Source: Candidatus Latescibacterota bacterium (GTDB taxonomy: Bacteria > Latescibacterota > UBA2968 > UBA8231). From it: a stretch of DNA of 64,000 nt. The stretch is taken from the NCBI GenBank assembly GCA_020852055.1, contig JADZBP010000026.1, forward strand, positions 1 through 64,000, read 5' to 3'. Below the pieces are notes generated by a model that saw only the letters and a program-made list of their open reading frames with translations, was not told where the DNA came from and did no database searches. The position numbers and the translations under genes were made by a program. Within the stretch, counting starts at the first letter, position 1. Every line of letters begins with the position of its first letter. Positions 9,462 to 21,375 of this stretch are shown here, in pieces.

Positions 9462-10739
9462 CTAGACCTCGATGGTGGAATCGCGTTCGGGGCCCACCGA
9501 GATCAGCGAGACCGGGGTGCGGCTCAACTGGGCGATGCGCTCCACGTAGTGGCGGGCCGGAGCCGGCAGATCGGCGAAGCGCCGCACGCCGGTGGTGGGG
9601 GTGTTCCAGCCCTCGACTTCCTCGTAGATAGGCACGCAGCGCTCCAGGGCTCCCAGGTCGAGCGGGACCTCCTGCCGCACCTCGCCGTCGAACTGGTAAC
9701 CGGTGCACAGCTTCAGTTTGGGGAAGGTGTCGAGCACGTCGAGCCGGGTCAGGGCCAGGCTGGTGAGCCCGTTGATGCGGGCCGAAAGGCGCAGGATGGG
9801 GGCGTCGAACCAGCCGCAGCGGCGCGAGCGGCCGGTGGTGGCGCCGTACTCGTGGCCCACCTCGCGGATGCGTTCGCCGGTCTGGTCGAGCAACTCGGTG
9901 GGGAAGGGGCCGTTGCCCACCCGGGTGGTATAGGCCTTGGTGACCCCGATGATCTGGTCCATACGCGTGGGGCCGATGCCGGTGCCGGTGCAGGCCCCAC
10001 CGGCGGTGGTGTTGGAGGAGGTGACAAAGGGATAGGTGCCGTGGTCGACGTCGAGCAGGGTGCCCTGGGCGCCTTCACACAGCACCGTCTTGCCCGCGTC
10101 CAGCGCTTCGTTGAGCAGCAGCGAGGTATCGGCGATGTAGGGCCGCAGGCGCTCGGCGTACCCCAGATAAGCGTCGATGATCGGGGCGGCCTCCAGGGGG
10201 GCGTGGTCGTAGAGGCGGCGCAGCATTTCGTTTTTGGCGGCGATGACCACCTGCAATTTCTGGCGCAGATGCTCCGGGTCGAGCATGTCCACCACCCGCA
10301 CTCCCTGGCCGCGTTCCACCTTGTCGCGGTAGCAGGGGCCGATGCCCCGGCCGGTGGTGCCGATCTTATCGCTGCCGCGGCTCTCCTCGGCCAACTTGTC
10401 GAGCAGTTTGTGGTAGGGCATGACCAGGTGGGCGTGATGGCTGATATAGAGCCGCCCGGTTGTGGAATAGCCTTTGGTCTGCAACTCCTCGGCTTCCTGG
10501 AGCAGCGCCTCGGGGTCAACCACCACCCCGTTGCCCACCACGCAGATCTTGCCCGGATGCATGATGCCCGAGGGAATCATGTGAAAAACAAAGGTGGTGT
10601 CGCCCACCTTGACGGTGTGGCCGGCGTTGGCCCCGCCCTGGTAGCGCACCACCAGATCGGCGCCCATGGTCAAATAGTCGACTACCTTGGCCTTGCCTTC
10701 ATCTCCCCACTGTGCTCCCAGTACCACTTTGGTTGGCAT
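9462..10739 (-). CDS. purA: Adenylosuccinate synthase
   Basis: 'VVLGAQWGDEGKAKVVDYL', 'VGNGPFPTEL', 'TTGRSRRCGWFDAPIL'. Confidence 0.97.
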   Translation of the reverse strand: MPTKVVLGAQWGDEGKAKVVDYLTMGADLVVRYQGGANAGHTVKVGDTTFVFHMIPSGIMHPGKICVVGNGVVVDPEALLQEAEELQTKGYSTTGRLYISHHAHLVMPYHKLLDKLAEESRGSDKIGTTGRGIGPCYRDKVERGQGVRVVDMLDPEHLRQKLQVVIAAKNEMLRRLYDHAPLEAAPIIDAYLGYAERLRPYIADTSLLLNEALDAGKTVLCEGAQGTLLDVDHGTYPFVTSSNTTAGGACTGTGIGPTRMDQIIGVTKAYTTRVGNGPFPTELLDQTGERIREVGHEYGATTGRSRRCGWFDAPILRLSARINGLTSLALTRLDVLDTFPKLKLCTGYQFDGEVRQEVPLDLGALERCVPIYEEVEGWNTPTTGVRRFADLPAPARHYVERIAQLSRTPVSLISVGPERDSTIEV

Positions 10740-10751
10740 TTGTCGTTCCTT

Positions 10752-12329
10752 CTAAAGGCTGATTTGCTTGGCCCAGACGATGTTGCTGTGGGTGAGGATC
10801 TCGGCCAGCACCGCGTCGGGGATGAGGCTGTCCACATTGAGGATGGTCAGCGCCCGGCCGCCTACCTGATGGCGGCCGCAGGACATCTGGGCGATGTTGA
10901 CCCGGTGGGTCCCCATCACCGTGCCGATACGGCCGATCACACCGGGAACATCGTCGTTGATGTAGAAAAGCATGTTGCCTTCGGGGATGGCGTCGAAGCT
11001 GTACTCGTCGAGCCGCACCAGGCGGGGATCGCTCTTGCCGAAGAGGGTGCCGGAGAGGATGCGTCGGCTGGTGTCGGTCTGGTAGATCACGCTGATCAGG
11101 CTGGCGTAGTCTTCGTGTTCGCTGCTCTTCAACTCGTCGACCCGCACCCCGCGCTGCTGGGCGAAGAGGGGGGCGTTGACGAAGTTGACTGGTTCGTCGG
11201 AGATGTTGCCCATGATGCCCTTGAGCACTGCGGCGGTCAGCGCCGAGGTGGGCATGGCGCTCACGTCGCCGTGGTACTCGACGGTGATGCGTTCCAGTTG
11301 CCCCTCGCTGAGCTGGGCCAGGATGCGCCCCAGGCGCTCGGCCAGCTCGATGTAGGGGCGCAGTTTCTGGTAGACCTCGGGTTCCACCGAGGGCACGTTG
11401 ACGGCGTTGCGGATCACCCCGTTGAGCAGCACGTCGCTCACCTGCTCGGCGATCTGCAGGGCCACGGTGGCCTGGGCCTCGCGGGTGGAGGCGCCCAGGT
11501 GCGGGGTGCAGATCACTCGCTCGTGGGCCACCAGCGGGGTGAGGCCTGGCGGCTCGTCCACAAAGACATCGAGGGCGGCGCCGGCCACCTTGCCGCTGTT
11601 GAGGGCCGCCAGCAGTTCGGCCTCGTCGAGGATGCCGCCGCGGGCGCAATTGAGCAGGAAAACCCCCTCCTTGCACTGAGCCAGTTGCGGGGCCGAGATC
11701 AGGTGGCGGGTCTGGGTGGTGAGAGGCAGATGCACGGTGATGAAGTCGGCCTCGGCCCAGATCTGCTCCAGGGGGGCCAGCAGGGTGCCAAAGCCCAGGG
11801 CCATCTCGGCGGAGACAAAGGGATCGTAGCCGAGCACCTTCATCTTGAAGGCCGCCGCCCGCAGGGCCACCTCGCGGCCCACCTTGCCCAGACCGAGAAC
11901 AGCGATCGTCTTACCGGCCAGTTCGACGCCGGTATAGCGGCCGCGGTCCCACTTGCCGGCCTTGAGCGAGGCGGTGGCCTGGGGGATGTTGCGGGCCAGG
12001 GACATCAGCATGGCCAGGGAATGTTCGGCGGTGGAGACCGAGTTGCCGCCCGGGGTGTTCATGGCGATCACCCCGTAGCGGGTGGCGGCGGACACGTCGA
12101 TATTGTCGACCCCGGCCCCGGCGCGACCCACCACCTTGAGGCGCGAGGCCGCCTTGAGCAACTCCTCGTTCACCTGGGTGCTGCTGCGCACGATGAGGCC
12201 TTCGTACTGGCCGATGATGCGCTGCAACTCCTCGGCGCTGAGGCCCGGTTGCTGATCCACCTCGATGCCGCGCTGGCTGAGGATGGCGGCGCAACCGGGT
12301 TCCAATCTCTCGCTGATCAGGACCTTCAT
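10752..12329 (-). CDS. serA: D-3-phosphoglycerate dehydrogenase
   Basis: Start at MKVLISERLEPGCAAIL (12329); 'VGRAGAGVDNIDVSAATRYGV', C-terminal ACT domain. Confidence 0.92.
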   Translation of the reverse strand: MKVLISERLEPGCAAILSQRGIEVDQQPGLSAEELQRIIGQYEGLIVRSSTQVNEELLKAASRLKVVGRAGAGVDNIDVSAATRYGVIAMNTPGGNSVSTAEHSLAMLMSLARNIPQATASLKAGKWDRGRYTGVELAGKTIAVLGLGKVGREVALRAAAFKMKVLGYDPFVSAEMALGFGTLLAPLEQIWAEADFITVHLPLTTQTRHLISAPQLAQCKEGVFLLNCARGGILDEAELLAALNSGKVAGAALDVFVDEPPGLTPLVAHERVICTPHLGASTREAQATVALQIAEQVSDVLLNGVIRNAVNVPSVEPEVYQKLRPYIELAERLGRILAQLSEGQLERITVEYHGDVSAMPTSALTAAVLKGIMGNISDEPVNFVNAPLFAQQRGVRVDELKSSEHEDYASLISVIYQTDTSRRILSGTLFGKSDPRLVRLDEYSFDAIPEGNMLFYINDDVPGVIGRIGTVMGTHRVNIAQMSCGRHQVGGRALTILNVDSLIPDAVLAEILTHSNIVWAKQISL

Positions 12330-12937
12330 CAACTTTTTCCGTTGGCGGGACTTTGTACCCCGCACTCCTGGTAGATCCACTCCAACGCCTCGTCGCGGCC
12401 TTCACCGGTGACGGCCGAGAAGGGCAGATAGGCCAGCCCGGCCAGGGTGCCGGCCGCCGTCAATTCGTGCTGGCGGCGGAGCCACTGCTGGCGGGAGAGC
12501 TTGTCCACTTTGGTGAAGACCAGCAGGGAGGGCTTGGGATGCTCCTTGAGCCATGCGATCATCGCCAGGTCCAGTTCCGTAGGACCGTGGCGCGCGTCGA
12601 TGAGCTGGACGATGGCCCGCAGTTCGGTGAGGCTTTCCAGGTACCCCTGGACCAGCCGGCCCAGGGTGAGGCGCAACTCCAGGCCGCCTCTGACAAAGCC
12701 GTACCCGGGCAGATCCACCAGATAGGCGGCGTTGTCGACGCGGTAGTAGTTGAGTTGCTGGGTCTTGCCCGGCGTGGAACTGGTGCGGGCCAGGCTGCGG
12801 CGCTGCACCAGCCGGTTGATCAGGGAGGACTTGCCGACGTTGGAACGCCCCGCCAGCGCCACCTCGGGCAGGCCGTCGGCAGGCAGATCGCCCCGCCCCA
12901 CCGCGCCCACCACGAACTCTGCCGAGCGGATATTCAT
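12329..12937 (-). CDS. engB: Ribosome biogenesis GTP-binding protein YihA/YsxC/EngB
   Basis: 'EVALAGRSNVGKSSLINRLV', 'TPGKTQQLNYY', 'DLPGYG', 'FTKVDKL'. Confidence 0.93.
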   Translation of the reverse strand: MNIRSAEFVVGAVGRGDLPADGLPEVALAGRSNVGKSSLINRLVQRRSLARTSSTPGKTQQLNYYRVDNAAYLVDLPGYGFVRGGLELRLTLGRLVQGYLESLTELRAIVQLIDARHGPTELDLAMIAWLKEHPKPSLLVFTKVDKLSRQQWLRRQHELTAAGTLAGLAYLPFSAVTGEGRDEALEWIYQECGVQSPANGKS

Positions 12938-12940
12938 CGC

Positions 12941-14194
12941 TCAGGCCCGCCAGCGCCGGGACTGGTCCTCGTCCTCGTCGCCGGCCTGTTCCACCCCCTG
13001 GACGATCATCTCGGCAGTCACCGTGATCTGCTGCAGGCCCTCCTGAGAAGGCACTTCGTACATGATGTCCATCATCGCCTGCTCCAGGACCGAGCGCAGG
13101 CCGCGCGCCCCGGTGCCCTTCTTGATGGTCAGCTCCACCACCTTGCGCAGGGCCTCCTCGGTGAACTCGACCTTCACCCCGTCCATCTCGAAGAGCCGCT
13201 GGGTCTGGCGGATGAGGGCGTTCTTGGGTTCGGTGAGGATCTTGAACAGGTCCTCCTCGGTCAGCGGGTCGAGGGTGGTGACCATCGGCACCCGTCCCAC
13301 CAGTTCGGGGATGAGGCCAAAGGCCAGCAGGTCCTCGGGCTGCACCAGGGGCAGCACCTCGCTGGGGGTATCGACATCGGGCAGGTCGCCGCCCGAGCCG
13401 AAGCCCATGGTGCGCCGGCCCACCCGCTGGCTGACCAGCCGGTCGAGGCCCTCGAAGGCGCCCCCGCAGATGAAGAGGATATTGCGGGTATTGATCTGGA
13501 TCATGGGCTGCTCGGGGTGTTTGCGACCCCCTTTGGGCGGGATATTGGCGACGGTGCCCTCCAGCAGTTTCAGCAGCGCCTGCTGCACCCCCTCGCCCGA
13601 AACGTCGCGGCTCACCGAGGGGGTGGCGTTCTTGCGGGCGATCTTGTCGATCTCGTCCAGGTAGAGGATGCCCTTCTCGGCGCGCCCCACGTCATAGTCG
13701 GCTGCCTGTAGCAGGCCCACCAGGATGTTCTCCACGTCCTCGCCCACATAACCCGCCTCGGTGAGGATGGTGGCGTCGGCGATGGAGAAGGGCACTTTGA
13801 GCACCTTGGCCAGGGTCTGGGCCAGCAGGGTCTTGCCGGTGCCGGTGGGCCCGATGAGCAGGATGTTGCTCTTCTCCAGCTCGACGCTGTCGAGGTCCAC
13901 CCCGGAGCGGATGCGTTTGTAGTGGTTGTACACGGCCACGGCGAGCAGTTTCTTGACTGGCTCCTGGCCGATCACGTACTCGTCGAGGACGGTCTTGATC
14001 TCGGGGGGTTTGGGGATCTGGCCGGTGTCCCAGGTCGTGCTCTGCTTCTTGTTCTCGGCGAGCACTTCGTTGCAGAGCCGGACACATTCGTTGCAGATGT
14101 AGACCGAGGGGCCAGTGATGATCTTGTCGACCTGGCTGGTGTTGCGCCCGCAGAAGGAACAGCGCGGCTCGGGTTTTGGAGGCCGTCGGCGCAC
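12941..14194 (-). CDS. clpX: ATP-dependent Clp protease ATP-binding subunit ClpX
   Basis: N-terminal zinc finger '[30 protein letters not shown]', Walker A '[15 protein letters not shown]'. Confidence 0.97.
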   Translation of the reverse strand: MRRRPPKPEPRCSFCGRNTSQVDKIITGPSVYICNECVRLCNEVLAENKKQSTTWDTGQIPKPPEIKTVLDEYVIGQEPVKKLLAVAVYNHYKRIRSGVDLDSVELEKSNILLIGPTGTGKTLLAQTLAKVLKVPFSIADATILTEAGYVGEDVENILVGLLQAADYDVGRAEKGILYLDEIDKIARKNATPSVSRDVSGEGVQQALLKLLEGTVANIPPKGGRKHPEQPMIQINTRNILFICGGAFEGLDRLVSQRVGRRTMGFGSGGDLPDVDTPSEVLPLVQPEDLLAFGLIPELVGRVPMVTTLDPLTEEDLFKILTEPKNALIRQTQRLFEMDGVKVEFTEEALRKVVELTIKKGTGARGLRSVLEQAMMDIMYEVPSQEGLQQITVTAEMIVQGVEQAGDEDEDQSRRWRA

Positions 14195-14224
14195 TGGTTT
14201 GCCTCTCGCGAAATGGGCGGAGCC

Positions 14225-14842
14225 TCAGCCGGCGGCTTCGGCCTTGGGGGCGCCGGCGAGGGATGCCGGCAGGATAAGGTCGTCGATCAGGCCGTAGTCC
14301 TTGGCCTCTTGGGGGCTCATGAAGAAGTCGCGCTCGGTGTCGCGCTGGATGCGCTCCAGCGGCTGGCCGGTGCGCTCCGCCAGGATGTCGTTGATCTGCT
14401 GGCGGATCTTGATGATCTCGCGGGCGTGGATCTCGATATCGGCCGCCTGGCCGCCGATGCGGCCCATGGGCTGGTGCAGCAGGACGCGGGCATTGGGCAG
14501 GCTCTGCCGTTTGCCCTTGGCGCCGCCGGCCAGCAACACCGCCCCCATGCTGGAGGCCTGGCCGATGCAGATGGTGGCCACGCTGTTGGGGATGTACTGC
14601 ATGGTGTCGTAGATGGCCAGGCCGGCGGTCACCGAGCCACCCGGGGTGTTGATGTAGAGCGAGATATCTTTTTTGGGATCCTCGGAGGCCAGGTACAGCA
14701 ACTGGGCGATGACCAGGTTGGCGATCATATCGCCGATGGGCGTGCCGATGAAGACGATGCGCTCCTTCAGCAGGCGCGAGTAGATATCGTACGAGCGCTC
14801 GCCCCTACCCGTCTGTTCGATGACCATGGGGATCAGGGACAT
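14225..14842 (-). CDS. clpP: ATP-dependent Clp protease proteolytic subunit ClpP
   Basis: '[31 protein letters not shown]', '[19 protein letters not shown]', 'RVLLHQPMG'. Confidence 0.97.
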   Translation of the reverse strand: MSLIPMVIEQTGRGERSYDIYSRLLKERIVFIGTPIGDMIANLVIAQLLYLASEDPKKDISLYINTPGGSVTAGLAIYDTMQYIPNSVATICIGQASSMGAVLLAGGAKGKRQSLPNARVLLHQPMGRIGGQAADIEIHAREIIKIRQQINDILAERTGQPLERIQRDTERDFFMSPQEAKDYGLIDDLILPASLAGAPKAEAAG

Positions 14843-14843
14843 C

Positions 14844-16163
14844 TCACACCACCTGCTCTTCGAATTCGGCCCGCTGGGCGAGGAAATCGAAAATCTTGTC
14901 CTCCAGCAACTCCTGGCGCAGATCGTCGAGCCGGGGCGAACGCTTGAGGGCTTCGGGGTCGAGGTTGTGCTCGGCGGCGCGCTGCTGGATGAAGGTCTCG
15001 AATTCTTCGTCGCTGACCTCGATACTGGTCTGCTTGCGCAGGGCCTCGATCAACAAGAAGGTTTTGAGCCGGCGCACAGCAAAGCCGCGCTCCTCCTCGT
15101 TGTGTTCATGCTCGTGGTCGTGGTCATGGTCATGGTCGTGGTCATGGTCGTGATCGTGGTGATGGTGCTGATGACCCTGCTCACGCCGGTGCAGCGACTC
15201 GAGGTAATTATTGACCAGGCTTTCGGGCAGATCGAAGGGATTCTTGGTGATCAGGTCATTGATCAGATCGCTGCGCAAGCGCTGGCGGGCCAGGTACTCC
15301 CACTGCCGCTGGAGCTGCTGGCTGAGGTGCTGCTTGAGGTCGTCCAGGCTCTGGAAGGACTCCCCCACCTTCTTGGCGAACTCGTCGTCGAGCGGCGGCA
15401 GGACGCGCTGGCGCACCTGGCGGGCCTGCACGCCGAAATGTTCCTGCTTGCCGGCCATGTCCTTGTCGGGCAGGTCCTCGCGGTAGGAGAAATGGACCTG
15501 GCGCTCTTCGCCGGCCGCGATGCCCACCAGGGCCTCTTCGAACTCGGGGCTGGGGGCATTCTCGTTGCCGATGACGAAATAACGTTCCTCGTAGCGCTCG
15601 CCGATGATGGGCGTGCCCGCCTCGTCGAGGCGCTGCAGATCGGCGATCAGCACATCGCCCTTTTCGAGGGGGCGGTCCACCTGCTCCTCAGTGGCGTGGC
15701 GCTCCTGCAAGTCCTTCAACTGGCGGTCGATTTCCTCGTCGCTGACGTTGTGCACCAGGCGGGCCGCCTTCAACTGCTCGTAGCTCTCCACCTGCACCTC
15801 GGGCCAGATATCGAGGGTGGCAACAAAACAGAGCGGCTGGCCGGGCTGGTAATCGAGCTTGGTGATGCGCGGCGGGGCGGCGGGCACCAGCTTTTCGGTC
15901 TGGGCCGCCTCACCCATCAGCTCGGGCAGCAGCTCGCTGACCACACTCTGGCGGATAGCTTCGCCGTAGCGCCGCTCGACGAGGGTCAGCGGCACCTTGC
16001 CTTTGCGAAAGCCGGGGATCTCAAGCCGGCGCTGGTAGTCTTTCACTGCCTTGGCAACGGCGGCTTCGATGCGTTCGGCCGGTACCTCGACCTCGAGTTC
16101 CCGTTCCCACTTGCCTTTTTCAGTGACCTTGGTTTTCACGATTGATTCCTGTGGTGAGTACAT
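14844..16163 (-). CDS. tig: Trigger factor with His/Asp-rich insert in the C-terminal domain
   Basis: N-terminal '[20 protein letters not shown]...[19 protein letters not shown]' signature; insert [22 protein letters not shown]. Confidence 0.93.
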   Translation of the reverse strand: MYSPQESIVKTKVTEKGKWERELEVEVPAERIEAAVAKAVKDYQRRLEIPGFRKGKVPLTLVERRYGEAIRQSVVSELLPELMGEAAQTEKLVPAAPPRITKLDYQPGQPLCFVATLDIWPEVQVESYEQLKAARLVHNVSDEEIDRQLKDLQERHATEEQVDRPLEKGDVLIADLQRLDEAGTPIIGERYEERYFVIGNENAPSPEFEEALVGIAAGEERQVHFSYREDLPDKDMAGKQEHFGVQARQVRQRVLPPLDDEFAKKVGESFQSLDDLKQHLSQQLQRQWEYLARQRLRSDLINDLITKNPFDLPESLVNNYLESLHRREQGHQHHHHDHDHDHDHDHDHDHEHEHNEEERGFAVRRLKTFLLIEALRKQTSIEVSDEEFETFIQQRAAEHNLDPEALKRSPRLDDLRQELLEDKIFDFLAQRAEFEEQVV

Positions 16164-16239
16164 AAAAAACGCAGCCGCTCACTCCGGAAAAGCTCAGAGC
16201 AGGACTCCTGCGGCGCGTGGTCTGGTTGGGCTCTGGGCG

Positions 16240-16323
16240 TGCGAAAGGGGGGACTCGAACCCCCAAGCCCTTTCGGGCACCAGATCCTAAGTCTGGCGCG
16301 TCTGCCAATTTCGCCACTTTCGC
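16240..16323 (-). tRNA. tRNA-Leu (anticodon UAG)
   Basis: Reverse complement GCGAAAGTGGCGAAATTGGCAGACGCGCCAGACTTAGGATCTGGTGCCCGAAAGGGCTTGGGGGTTCGAGTCCCCCCTTTCGCA; acceptor stem GCGAAAG/CTTTCGC, anticodon loop CTTAGGA, long variable arm, GGTTCGAGTCC T-arm; no encoded CCA. Confidence 0.95.
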
Positions 16324-16367
16324 ATTCGAAGTATGCTCAAACAATATATGGGCGCAGGTGGCGCCGG

Positions 16368-17696
<1,329 letters not shown>

Positions 17697-17708
17697 CGGT
17701 TATCCTCT

Positions 17709-18479
17709 CTACTTGGTTGCGGTCGATTCCAGAAAGTCCAGTGATTTGAGATGGCTGTACTGGCCGCCATGGCACTCCAGGAAACCGCGCAGCATGCTGC
17801 GGATCTCGCCGCGGCGGGCCGGGGCGGGTGGCATGGCCTCGGGCCGGTAGGCGGTCAGCGCCTGCAGCCCGGCCAGCAGCCTGAGGCTGTTGCCGGCCAC
17901 CCGGATGCCGCCGGCAGCCGGGCCGCAGCGGGCGCACAAGCCGCCGCCCATGGGAGCGCTGAACCACAGCCACTCTCCTGCCAGCACCTCGCGGCAGGAG
18001 GTGCAATACCCCAACTCGGGGCGGTAACCCAGCGCCTCAGCGGCGCGCAACTGAAAGTACCAGAAGAGCGGCTCCACCTGCGCCGGTTCCACTTCTTCGA
18101 GGCCGACCAGCACCCCCGAGAGGCAGCGGTAGAGCCGGCGGTTGGGATCGCGCTCCACGGTCAGGCGGTCGATCAGTTCGCAGGCGGCGCTGCCAAAGGA
18201 GAGGCGCTCCAGGTCGGTGAGCAGCGCCGGAAAGGAGCGCAGGGCGTCGCAGTCGCTGAGGGTTTGCAGGTCGCGCTCGTCGCGCAGGTAGCAGACCACC
18301 TGCACCTCGGTCATCAGCTCCAGCGCCCCGCCGAACTTGCTCTTGGGCTTGCGGGCGCCTTTGGCGGTGGCCTTGAACTTGCCCTCGTCCTCGGAGTAGA
18401 GGGTCACCAGTTTGCTGGTTTCCCCCATACGTCGGGTCCGCAGGACCACGGCCCTGGTTTTGAGGATGCGGCTGGGCAT
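17709..18479 (-). CDS. recO: DNA repair protein RecO
   Basis: 'KTRAVVLRTRRMGETSKLVTLYSEDEGKFKATAKGARKPKSKFGGALE'; zinc site CTSC...CARC. Confidence 0.92.
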   Translation of the reverse strand: MPSRILKTRAVVLRTRRMGETSKLVTLYSEDEGKFKATAKGARKPKSKFGGALELMTEVQVVCYLRDERDLQTLSDCDALRSFPALLTDLERLSFGSAACELIDRLTVERDPNRRLYRCLSGVLVGLEEVEPAQVEPLFWYFQLRAAEALGYRPELGYCTSCREVLAGEWLWFSAPMGGGLCARCGPAAGGIRVAGNSLRLLAGLQALTAYRPEAMPPAPARRGEIRSMLRGFLECHGGQYSHLKSLDFLESTATK

Positions 18480-18487
18480 AGGCAGGC

Positions 18488-18817
18488 CTATTTGCCGGCA
18501 GACAGTTCCTGCAGCCGGTAGACCTTTTCTCCTGGTTTCACCATGCCGTATTCCTCGCGCGCCACCTTCTCGATGTAATCCTTGTCGTGCTCCAGCATGG
18601 TGAGGATCTGGCGCAGGCTGTCGTTTTCGGCCTCCAACTGGTCCACCCGCGCCTGCAGCACGGCCAGGACCTTGGCCTGGCGGCGAATCTCGATCAACCC
18701 TTCGTCCCCGCCCACGAACAAATAGAGAATGACACCCAGGACCAGCAGGGCCAGCACCAGCCGCCAGCGGGACTTGTCGGTCGATTCGGCCTGCGGCCTG
18801 AGGGGCGAGCGGGCCAC
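18488..18817 (-). CDS. FtsB/DivIC-family septum formation initiator
   Basis: Single TM then coiled coil 'VDQLEAENDSLRQILTMLEHDKDYIEKVAREEYGMVKPGEKVY'. Confidence 0.85.
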   Translation of the reverse strand: MARSPLRPQAESTDKSRWRLVLALLVLGVILYLFVGGDEGLIEIRRQAKVLAVLQARVDQLEAENDSLRQILTMLEHDKDYIEKVAREEYGMVKPGEKVYRLQELSAGK

Positions 18818-18821
18818 GGGC

Positions 18822-19991
18822 TCACCTCTCGTCGGCGGAAGGAGCGGGGTCGAGCAGGGCCAGGTCGTCGCGGTGGATCACCTCCACCGGAGGGCGCCCC
18901 AGGAGTTGTTCGATCTCGGCGGAGTGTTTGCCGAGGATCTGGCGCAGTTCAGCAGCGGCGTAACGACTCAGACCGCGGGCAATCTCCTCGCCGGCTTCGT
19001 TCTCAACCCGGATTGCCTCGCCGGCCACAAAATCCCCTTTGCAGGCCACCACCCCCACTGGCAGCAGGCTCTTGCCCCGGGAGATCAGGGCGCGTTGAGC
19101 GCCCCGATCGATAACCACGGTGCCGGCGCAATGGGAGGCAAAAGCGATCCAGCGCTTACGGCTCTGCAGGCGTTTATGGTCCGGGGTGAAGAGGGTGCCC
19201 AGTTCGGCGCCCTCCATGATGTCCACCAGCCGGTGCTTGCGGGCGTGGGCAATGAGGGCCATCTCGCCGCAGGTGGTCAGGAGCCGGGCAGCCTGCAGCT
19301 TGGTGGCCATGCCGCCGCGCCCCACCTTGCTGGCCGAGCGGCCCACCAGGGCGTCGAGGCGTGGATCGGCGCCCTCGACCTGACTGAGGACCTCGCCCCC
19401 CGTCGCCCCCGGGGTATAAGCCGAGTACAGGCCGTCGACATCGGAAAGCAGGATCAGCAATTGGGCCTGGATCATGTTGGCCACGTACGCGGCCAGCACG
19501 TCGTTGTCGCCGATGGCCCGCTTCAGTTCGGCTACCCCCACGCTGTCGTTCTCGTTGATGATGGGCACGGCTCCGTAGGAAAAGAGCTGGCGGAAGGTGT
19601 TCTTCAGATTTAGGTAGCGGCGGCGGCTGTCGAGGATGTCCTCGGCGGTCAGGAGCACCTGGCCGATGATCACCCCGTGTTTCTTGAAGAGCCCCTCGTA
19701 GGTGTGCATCAGCAGATTCTGGCCCACGGCGGCCAGGGCCTGCAGTTCGGCCACGCTGCGGGGGCGGGCCTCCAGGCCGACGCGACCCATGCCCGAGGCC
19801 ACAGCCCCCGACGAGACCAGTGCCACCTCCAGGCCGCGCTGGCGCAGGGCCACCACCTCGCGCACCAGCTTGGCCATCACCCGCCGGTCCAGGGCCCAGG
19901 TGGCGGTGGTCAGGCTGCTGCTGCCGATCTTGATCACCACCCGCTTCACCTGGCGCAGGCGGGTGCGGCGGCTATCAGTGAGGGGCGGCAT
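18822..19991 (-). CDS. proB: Glutamate 5-kinase (with PUA domain)
   Basis: 'VIKIGSSSLTT', 'SSGAVASGMGRVGL', 'INENDSVGVAEL', 'GRGGMATKLQAARLLTTCG'. Confidence 0.95.
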   Translation of the reverse strand: MPPLTDSRRTRLRQVKRVVIKIGSSSLTTATWALDRRVMAKLVREVVALRQRGLEVALVSSGAVASGMGRVGLEARPRSVAELQALAAVGQNLLMHTYEGLFKKHGVIIGQVLLTAEDILDSRRRYLNLKNTFRQLFSYGAVPIINENDSVGVAELKRAIGDNDVLAAYVANMIQAQLLILLSDVDGLYSAYTPGATGGEVLSQVEGADPRLDALVGRSASKVGRGGMATKLQAARLLTTCGEMALIAHARKHRLVDIMEGAELGTLFTPDHKRLQSRKRWIAFASHCAGTVVIDRGAQRALISRGKSLLPVGVVACKGDFVAGEAIRVENEAGEEIARGLSRYAAAELRQILGKHSAEIEQLLGRPPVEVIHRDDLALLDPAPSADER

Positions 19992-19994
19992 GGC

Positions 19995-20768
19995 TCACTC
20001 CCGGATCACCACCCCGCGCGCCTTGAGGTATTCCTTGACCTGGGGGATGGTGTACTCGCCAAAATGGAAGATGGAGGCAGCCAGGGCGGCGCTGGCTTTG
20101 CCTTCGGTGAGCACCTGGTAGATGTGCTCCGGGTTGCCGCAGCCCCCCGAGGCCACCACCGGCACCCGCACCCGTTCGGCCACAGCGCGGTTGAGGGGGA
20201 TGTCGTACCCGTCATGGGTGCCGTCGGCGTCGATGCTGTTGATCACCAGTTCGCCGGCCCCGCGGTCCACCAGTTCCTCGACCCATTCGAGGGCGTCGCG
20301 GCCGGTGGGCTTGCGGCCGCCGTTGACGTAGACCTCCCAAGAGAGGGCTTGGCCCTCGGCGGCGGGTCGGCGCAGGGCGTCGATGGCCCCGACGATACAC
20401 TGGCTGCCGAAGCTCTCGGCCCCCTGGCGGATCAGGTCGGGGTTGGCCACGGCCGCCGAGTTGATCGAGACCTTGTCCGAGCCGCTCTTGAGCAGGACCC
20501 GGATATCCTCGAAGGTGCGGATGCCGCCGCCTACGGTGAAGGGGATGAAGACCTGCTCCGAGACCTTGTCCACCAGGTCACGGACGATGGCCCGGCCTTC
20601 GGCAGAGGCGGTGATGTCGTAGAAGACCAGCTCGTCGGCCCCGTCGTGGTCGTAACGCAGGGCCAGCTCTACGGGATCGCCGGCGTCGCGATCGGCGGAG
20701 AATTTGACGCCGCGCACGTTGCGGCCGGCCTTGACGTCGAGGCAGGGGATGATGCGTTTGGCCAGCAT
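19995..20768 (-). CDS. hisF: Imidazole glycerol phosphate synthase subunit HisF
   Basis: '[22 protein letters not shown]', '[31 protein letters not shown]'. Confidence 0.97.
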   Translation of the reverse strand: MLAKRIIPCLDVKAGRNVRGVKFSADRDAGDPVELALRYDHDGADELVFYDITASAEGRAIVRDLVDKVSEQVFIPFTVGGGIRTFEDIRVLLKSGSDKVSINSAAVANPDLIRQGAESFGSQCIVGAIDALRRPAAEGQALSWEVYVNGGRKPTGRDALEWVEELVDRGAGELVINSIDADGTHDGYDIPLNRAVAERVRVPVVASGGCGNPEHIYQVLTEGKASAALAASIFHFGEYTIPQVKEYLKARGVVIRE

Positions 20769-20772
20769 GGGT

Positions 20773-21375
20773 TCAGTTCAACCTCGCGAAGTTCTCGAGT
20801 ATCTTGAGCCCGGGCTGCTGGCTCTTCTCGGGGTGGAACTGGACCCCGAAGAGGTGGTCGCGCGCAGCGACGGAGGTGTACTCCAGGCCGTACTCGGTGG
20901 TGCCGGCCACATCGGCCGGGCGTTCCGCATCCACATAGTAGGAGTGGACAAAGTAGAAGAAGCTCTGGTCCTTCACCCCCGCCAGGACGCTCACTGGTTG
21001 CTTGATCACCACCTGATTCCAGCCGATCTGGGGCACCCGCTCGTCGGGGGGGAAACGCCGGACCTTGCCCGGCAGCAGCCCCAATCCAGGATGGGTTCCC
21101 ATTTCCTCGCTCTCGGCAAACATCAACTGCAGCCCCACGCAGATGCCCAGGAAAGGCTTGCCTTGTTTGATACCCCGCAGCAGGGGATCGACCCAGCCGC
21201 GTTCGTGCAGGTTGCGCATCGCATCGCCGAAGGCCGCGTCCCCGGGCAGAACCAGGTGGCTGGCGGCATCCAGGTGGTCGGGATTTTCGCAGATGGAGGC
21301 CGAAAAGCCGAGGTGCTCGAAGGCTTTCTGCACGCTGCGCAGATTGCCCATGCCATAATCGACGATGGCGATCAT
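20773..21375 (-). CDS. hisH: Imidazole glycerol phosphate synthase subunit HisH
   Basis: '[22 protein letters not shown]', '[15 protein letters not shown]', '[10 protein letters not shown]'. Confidence 0.97.
   Translation of the reverse strand: MIAIVDYGMGNLRSVQKAFEHLGFSASICENPDHLDAASHLVLPGDAAFGDAMRNLHERGWVDPLLRGIKQGKPFLGICVGLQLMFAESEEMGTHPGLGLLPGKVRRFPPDERVPQIGWNQVVIKQPVSVLAGVKDQSFFYFVHSYYVDAERPADVAGTTEYGLEYTSVAARDHLFGVQFHPEKSQQPGLKILENFARLN

Noticed and set aside
9339-12374. 1011-aa plus-strand ORF
   Set aside because: Lies antisense to prpB, purA and serA, all clearly recognisable; low-complexity Gly/Ala/His/Arg composition typical of shadow ORFs in high-GC DNA.
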